In this document: piece after piece, positions 36,934 through 64,000 of the stretch
Layout of the letters: every line of letters begins with the position of its first letter
Position numbering within the stretch: the stretch's first letter is position 1
Source: Doris montereyensis
Taxonomy: Eukaryota > Mollusca > Gastropoda > Nudibranchia > Dorididae
Assembly: GCA_037039925.1 (NCBI GenBank)
Contig: JAXRKP010000818.1
Span: 122,501 to 186,500, forward strand
Length of the DNA: 64,000 nt
Direction: 5' to 3'
Position numbers and translations under genes: made by a program
The notes under the pieces: model-generated
Database searches by the model: none
What the model saw: only the letters and a program-made list of their open reading frames with translations
What the model was told of the DNA's origin: nothing

Positions 36934-38016
36934 AACAGTCCATGACGACAAAATTGATGATAAAAATAAAAGCACATATAAGAGCAAATCACCTAGACGA
37001 TTGAAACAGGGCAATGAAACTTGCATGTTGAACAAAGGTAGTACAGCACTTTATTAATTAGCAAAATACGATCAATGATGGGCTTCAAGGAGAAAGTGAT
37101 GCTTTATTACAATAGTAGGATCATGACCTTTAGCGTCAGAAAGAGGCTCTTAAACTGATCAATGAGCTTTCTAGAAATAATTAATTTTATAATACTCAAA
37201 ATTAAGCAACAAAAATAGGTATGATGAGCAAATCTGATAGTTGAAAGAGGTGTTACCCACGGCCTGGTTGAAAAATGGAAAGTAGTTAGTGAACGCTGGT
37301 TTTGGCAGAGTTAAACACAGCAGGCTGTCTAGCGCGCAGCCGTTTAGACCGGGTTAAACCATCAACATGGCCACTCTTTACTAACATCAGCTTCTACTAG
37401 CTGTATATTTTAAAAACAAAATAACCGCCCACTTTAAGACATCATGATCTACAGATTCTTGTTCGAAGTGACTATTCGCAATAATGACGAATACCTGAGA
37501 GAAAAAATGCTATTTCGTCATTAGACAGTATTGGATGTATTGCCAAGAAAGATAGGAGGAGAGAGACACACATACACATGAGAGACAGAGATCTGTATAT
37601 ATATATATATATATCAAATTACGCAAGTCACATTTTATAATGTCAAATAATAACAAAATAAAATTATCATTAGATCTATCGTACATCTACTAGTCTAGAC
37701 GTTTAAATTCAACAACTGTAATCATGCTCAGGTCCATCATCAATGACAGATAGTAGCAAAGTCTATCTGTCATTAATGGCAAACCGAATGAGGGACGAGC
37801 TCTAAACATCTAGGATGAACTCCTTTCACCATTTAAATTAATGACGAATAGTGGCAGTCTATCCGTCAGACTTGCGAATTGCGCTGGCCATTCTTGGTAG
37901 TTATTGTATGGAACAAACAGCATTTATTTTTTGTACTGAAATGAGAGCTTTTATAATTTATTGCAATAAAATTGAAGTGAATTTTTTTATTGAACAAATA
38001 AAGACAACTTTTGAGA
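36934..38016. other. Intergenic DNA, no gene seen
   Basis: AT-rich. Two related words (ATGACAGATAGTAGCAAAGTCTATC at about 37743 and ATGACGAATAGTGGCAGTCTATC at about 37842) suggest an old local duplication. Confidence 0.4.
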
Positions 38017-38018
38017 TA

Positions 38019-38923
38019 ATCGCACTTTAGCACCACAAGGTTTCACCTCGAATAAGATAACAAATCCAGTTTATGCTCGATACTGGGCATGGTCCTGATA
38101 TCCCTCTCTCATGCTCCTCAATCGACAGAGTGTTGCGCGACGTGCTATGAAGGGCCTCTCACTTTTACGTTGTTGTTCTCCAGTCGTCACCCTATTATTA
38201 CTCCCACTTAAGCACCGCTGACCATAGTAAATGAAGCGAAAAATACACTGCAGCGGTGCTAAAATGGGAGTAATAATAGGGTGACGATTTGGGCCAGGCA
38301 AGCGGGGGCTTCAAGTCGTCTTCCTATTACTCCCAGTTTAGCACCGCTGACCATAGGCGCAATGGTAGGAAATACACAGCGGCGGTGATAAAGCGGGAGT
38401 AATAATAAGGCGACGACTTGAAAACACAAGAGTGGGGCTTTTTCTTGTCTGTTTTCATGCAGGGGGCAAGCCCTCCTGACCCCCCCCCCCCCCCCCACAC
38501 ACACTTTTCTCAAGAAGAGGGTAAAACTGAGAAACAGATTAGAACTAGTAAGGAAGTAAAATGATAATATTATTATTATTCCCCTGCATCAGGAAACAAG
38601 AAGTGTGTTAATCAGCCATTTTGAAGAAAGCAGACACAAGGAGTATAAAAATATATTCAAATATCGACATAGGAACACTGTGTCTTTTAATGCAGAACAC
38701 CCTCCTCAGGATAAGCTACTATATGAAAATCTGTAAGAAAAATGGATCTTCTCAAGTCTTATTCCCGGAGTTAGGCCTAGAGGAGATGGGACCACAGAAC
38801 AGGTAGGGTAGGCGACAGAGAGCGAGATCGCAGTCTTTTTTCAGTGAGACAGGATACACTGCGAACAGTATCGTTTAACTTAAATTTAAAGTTCGATACC
38901 GCCTGGCGGTGCTAAAGTGTGAT
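38019..38923. mobile_element. Foldback/MITE element with two tandem hairpins
   Basis: Ends are ATCGCACTTTAGCACC (left) and ATCACACTTTAGCACC (right, reverse complement), flanked by TA on both sides (38017-38018 and 38924-38925). Inside, hairpin 1 has 37-nt arms (38184-38220 and 38251-38287) and hairpin 2 has about 40-nt arms (38312-38349 and 38377-38420). Each arm reads CCTATTATTACTCCC...AGCACCGCTG, echoing the TAGCACC of the termini. No coding capacity. TA targeting suggests Tc1/mariner-type mobilisation. Confidence 0.8.
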
Positions 38924-38929
38924 TATGCT

Positions 38930-40966
38930 GAACTTTTATCACCATGCAAATCAAACAGAACTGACCAGCCGTACTCAACTCAAGTTTAGAGCTGTGTTGT
39001 CAGCGTTGACGTCGTTACACCATGCTAGATCTAAACTACATTAATTAATCATAATCTAGAATAAGGTCTAGATCTAGCGATCTAGGCTAATAATATCATT
39101 AAATTAGATAAAATCATTAGATCAAATTTAAGATGCAGTCTACTCACTTTTTGTTATGATTATCAAAGGGCAGTTTGAGAGGAAAGGTTGGCATCTTGTG
39201 CTTCTTGGAGTAAAGTCAGTTTGGGTCACAATTTCATTAAATATTAAACCTTGAAAATAAACACCATAAATAGGCCCTATAGTTGTAAGACTAGATCTAG
39301 ATTCTAGATAGATCTAGATCTATTCTATCTATCTAGGATAAATTATGATATAGATCTAGACTCTAAATCTAGTAAAAGCATAGGCCTAGAACATAAATCA
39401 GTGATACTATTAATACTATTATTTGTATTGATGAAGAGTACACCAAAATCGTAACAAACTACTTTTAAGCTCTAGTTCTAGATTGAACTGATACTCCTGA
39501 TAGTGACAAGTGAACATTAAATTTGGAAAAGGAGCGATAACTCTTAGATATATCGTGCTTTCTTCATCGACGTTGTTAAAACTATCAATTTTATCCAAGT
39601 AACCAAATGATATTCATGATCCAAAAGCTTCTTGAAACCCCTAACGGAGACAGCTTCTGTGAACATTTTTTGAATGGGTGGGCCTAAAATCTTATCAAAG
39701 AAATTAATTTTATCCAAATTATAAATCTATATTTTGATTAAGATCCATGCCTGCACCTGACTTAGCTCTTATTCTTCAAGCTGTAAAGTTTCTTGATCTA
39801 GAGATCTAGGGAATATAGACTATCTTCTTGACGCCGGTCGCCAGACGCCTTTTTCTCTTATGGGAGTGAAGAGGGCACAGTCCTGTGTTCTAGAGCAATG
39901 TATGATAAATTGTTTCTTAACTTCATACCATGGTAGGCCCTATCGGTCGAATATCTAGAATAGAAGAATCTAGAGCTAACTCTATATTTTTTTACGCAAA
40001 CTATAATTGTTCTTTTGTGGCATATGTCTAGCCTTGCTGTATCTTCACTTCTCCCAGCATTGCAATATTTCTTTTCAAATTTTCGACACAGATGCGAAGG
40101 TCACTGGTTCGAATCTGTCTACTGTTCAAGATAGAATAGAATAAATCCCAGTGTCTACTTCTCCCTCTTGACTTTGAGGCTGCAACATCAATAAAGAGAG
40201 AAGGGACGTTTTTTTATAACTATAGGATAGAGTAGACTTCTACTAGATATAGCGATCTAGATCTATACAGTAAAAGAAAACAGGTGTACAGTTTACAAAC
40301 TCGGATCAAACTGTTTGAAAGTGAAACTTGGGATGATTAATTTAAATTGGTAGGTGGACCAACATAGTAGATCGTGGCTTTAGATCTGAATCTAGCTCTA
40401 GATAGTAGTATATATTTAGATCTAGAGATCTATATATTTTAAGTCTAGGTCAAATACGATTGAAGATATTTCTGTCAAAATGTTTCCCATACAGAGAACT
40501 CCATTTTTGCAAAAAATATTTTCAAACTCGTTTCAGAAGAACGCCACGCCAGAGGCATAGATCTAGATCTAAATCTACAACATGTTTTATGAAAGTTTGT
40601 TCACAGTAGTGTCAATAGGTAGAGTGCTGATAATCCAAAAATGTCCACCGCCGGTAAAAGTGTTGGATTATCAAGTATGTCAGTATCATGAGTAGATCTC
40701 TGTCAGATTAAAGGATGATCTGTTATTGTTGTGACCCTTATCAACCCTATCTCCCACTTTCATTTATTTATTTCAGTTGTTATGCCAACTTATTATTATA
40801 TCAGAGGCCAATCGATCCATATCTTTCTTCTTTTTATATAGATCTATAAACATATTATTTTTATACTCTATATAATTGAGAAGGGCATGAGTAGCATGGG
40901 GTGATAAAATTGAAGTCAGAGACTTGTGGACTAAGTGAAAACCTCAGAGGTAACGTTCCTTCAAGG
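38930..40966. repeat. Intergenic DNA rich in AGATCT/TCTAGA palindromes
   Basis: AGATCT, TCTAGA and fused forms such as AGATCTAGATCT recur many times (clusters at 39028-39125, 39290-39370, 40225-40265, 40375-40440 and 40555-40575). There is no fixed period and no gene is seen. The same words recur at 49005-49570. Confidence 0.6.
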
Positions 40967-41236
40967 CCCTTAAAAGGTCTATAGAGCCGGAGCTTATCCC
41001 TGTTTCTATAGCGTGAAACGGAACAAGTGACAATAATCACCTCCTGGCCATGACACTAGTCTGACGCAGGTTTTTTACTCCCAAGCTAGTGCTTACCCAT
41101 TTGCCCCTGGGTAGAGTGGGGAAAATGCGCGTTAAGTGTCTTTCCCGAGGAACATGTCGGACCTGGCTTTGCTAGGATTCGAACTCGGGACCTCGTGATC
41201 CCCAGTCTGGCAGCTTAATCGCTCGGCCAGCAACGC
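40967..41236 (-). mobile_element. SINE family 2 copy
   Basis: Body (CTATAGAGCCGGAGCTTATC, CTGACGCAGGTTTTTTACTC, GTTAAGTGTCTTTCCCG), then the reversed head (GGATTCGAACTCGGGACCTC, CGCTCGGCCAGCAACGCC). Near full length. Confidence 0.87.
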
Positions 41237-41249
41237 CACACACTAACAA

Positions 41250-41957
41250 CAAAAACATCTGTTGAAAAAACTTTTGACATTTTATTATTTAGTTTCATTT
41301 CAGCATTTGAAAAAAATGTCATTTTTCTTGTTTAAGGTTGTAATATAGAATTTTTTCCCTTTACAAATACATGTTACTGCTACAAAGGACTTAGATCTAG
41401 CTGTGTCTCAAATTTTACTTTTTCATGTTACGTCTTCTGAGTTCTTAATTGCTTGTCTGGCATTGCAGTGTATTTGATTTTGCGAATGCTTGGGATATTT
41501 TCAGGGAATTTTAATTGTTCATTGTTTCAACCATAGATTTCCCTTGTAATAAGATTTGAGATAAGATGCAATCAATCTGAGCATCAAAGCAATTTTTCTT
41601 ACAAAGACAATATTTTCATTTCAAACCAGTATTAACTATGTATATTTAGATTCTATATTTAGCTAAAATTTTGAACTCAAAGCTATTTAAATGACTTTAA
41701 AAATAAAGTATAATGCTGTGCTGAGAGAATCTATCATAATTACATCTTCTTAAAGTCTGGTATGAAGAATACTCAAGCATTGGTTAATACTGTTGATTAT
41801 ATTTTAAAACATTATTCTGTGTAGATAAAAGGGGTACTGAGAATATAAGACATAGATCATTAAATGTTATTGCTGAATCAAAAGAAAATATATAGAATTT
41901 TAATTACATACTAGCCAAGTATTGAATGTCAGAATAGAAATGCCTTCTTTTTTTCAG
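41250..41957. other. Upstream of CARS2; possible 5' UTR intron
   Basis: No TATA box or clear promoter is visible. TCTTTTTTTCAG ending at 41957 is a good splice acceptor, so the first coding exon may be preceded by an untranslated exon further upstream. Confidence 0.45.
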
Positions 41958-42022
41958 GCAACAGTTATGAGAGAGGATTTTGTAACAGCGCATATTAGAT
42001 CAATATCAAATGTACTCTGATC

Positions 42023-63446
<21,424 letters not shown>

Positions 63447-64000
63447 TCGTTGGATGCAGCAAAATTGATGAAGGAGAATTTGATTAATTCATTTTATTGT
63501 GATAGACTACAGCATTACAAATTCAGCTGATCTGAACACATGTTTTGTTATTGTAGTTTCGGACATTCATTCAAAGAAAAAGATGCTTTTAATCGTCTCT
63601 TACCATGATGAGAGATGTCTTTGGCACTTGTTTTGTATGTTCTATGGGAAGTTGGTGGCTGAAAGGCAAGAATGCTCACTTCAGTTTGAGGTTCATTTCC
63701 CCAGGCTAATAACTTTTTCTCCAGGTAAAATTTTCTCTCTTTAATTCAGGGGTAGGAAATATCTAGGAAGGATCTTGTTCCTAAACCGTAAACGTATCAT
63801 AGATTGTCGGCACAAGTGACATATCATCATTGGATTCATTTATTCAACGGTGCAATGTCATACCTTTCAATCAGTTCTGATGCTCACAGAAATATGTTGT
63901 TTTCCAACTTTAAATGCGATTGTGTTCTCGTCTGTCTCTGGCTTTTTCCCCCCCCCCCCTTTTCTTTTCCTGTCCAGTGCATTCTTTCCACTCTGTTCTT
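63447..64000. other. Downstream of CARS2
   Basis: Should contain the 3' untranslated region. No canonical AATAAA was found close to the stop, and no other gene is visible to the window end. Confidence 0.4.

Noticed and set aside
36779..37057. 92-codon frame starting with Ile/Tyr repeats
   Set aside because: Begins in (TA)n and the remainder shows no domain or splice support.
38184..38420. CRISPR-like or rho-independent terminator hairpins
   Set aside because: Eukaryotic context, only two units, and both lie within a TA-flanked foldback element.

Overview
This is an intron- and repeat-rich animal nuclear sequence. There are no operons or ribosome binding sites, the real genes are split by GT-AG introns, and most of the DNA is microsatellites and transposable elements. 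The mix of tRNA-headed SINEs, Tc1/mariner, hAT and Helitron relics and very long microsatellites suggests a lophotrochozoan, most likely a mollusc and perhaps a gastropod. That placement is inference from style, not from a search.

Layout. 0-9.5 kb: a 2.2-kb compound trinucleotide array, long (CT)n, CAG, GATA, GTAT and GA tracts, a duplicated 250-bp segment, and one orphan exon that looks like the start of a C-type lectin domain (minus strand). 9.6-13.5 kb: SINEs, one carrying a clean hAT-type insertion, and a mariner-type MITE. 13.8-18.9 kb: one SINE copy split in two by a 4.73-kb DNA transposon with terminal inverted repeats, a 4-bp target duplication and a broken transposase gene. 21.8-25.2 kb: the 3' half of a minus-strand gene recognised as ZCCHC10 (zinc knuckle, then Lys- and Ser-rich tail), with an antisense non-LTR retrotransposon in an intron. 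25.6-41.9 kb: no convincing gene; SINEs, a Tc1 relic split by a SINE, a foldback element with two tandem hairpins, and AGATCT/TCTAGA-rich DNA.

42.0-63.4 kb: a complete 13-exon plus-strand gene for mitochondrial cysteinyl-tRNA synthetase (CARS2), with HIGH and KMSKS motifs and zinc ligands. All splice phases agree except for three single-base homopolymer length errors, in exons 3, 5 and 9. Its introns hold a mariner relic, tandem Helitron relics, a pogo/Tigger-type MITE filled with (CT)n, a full-length but dead Tc1 element, and SINEs of three families.

The two recognised genes are ordinary housekeeping genes. The novelty is in the mobile DNA: nested insertions whose order can be read from target duplications, a transposon family I cannot place firmly, and SINEs with internal expansions.
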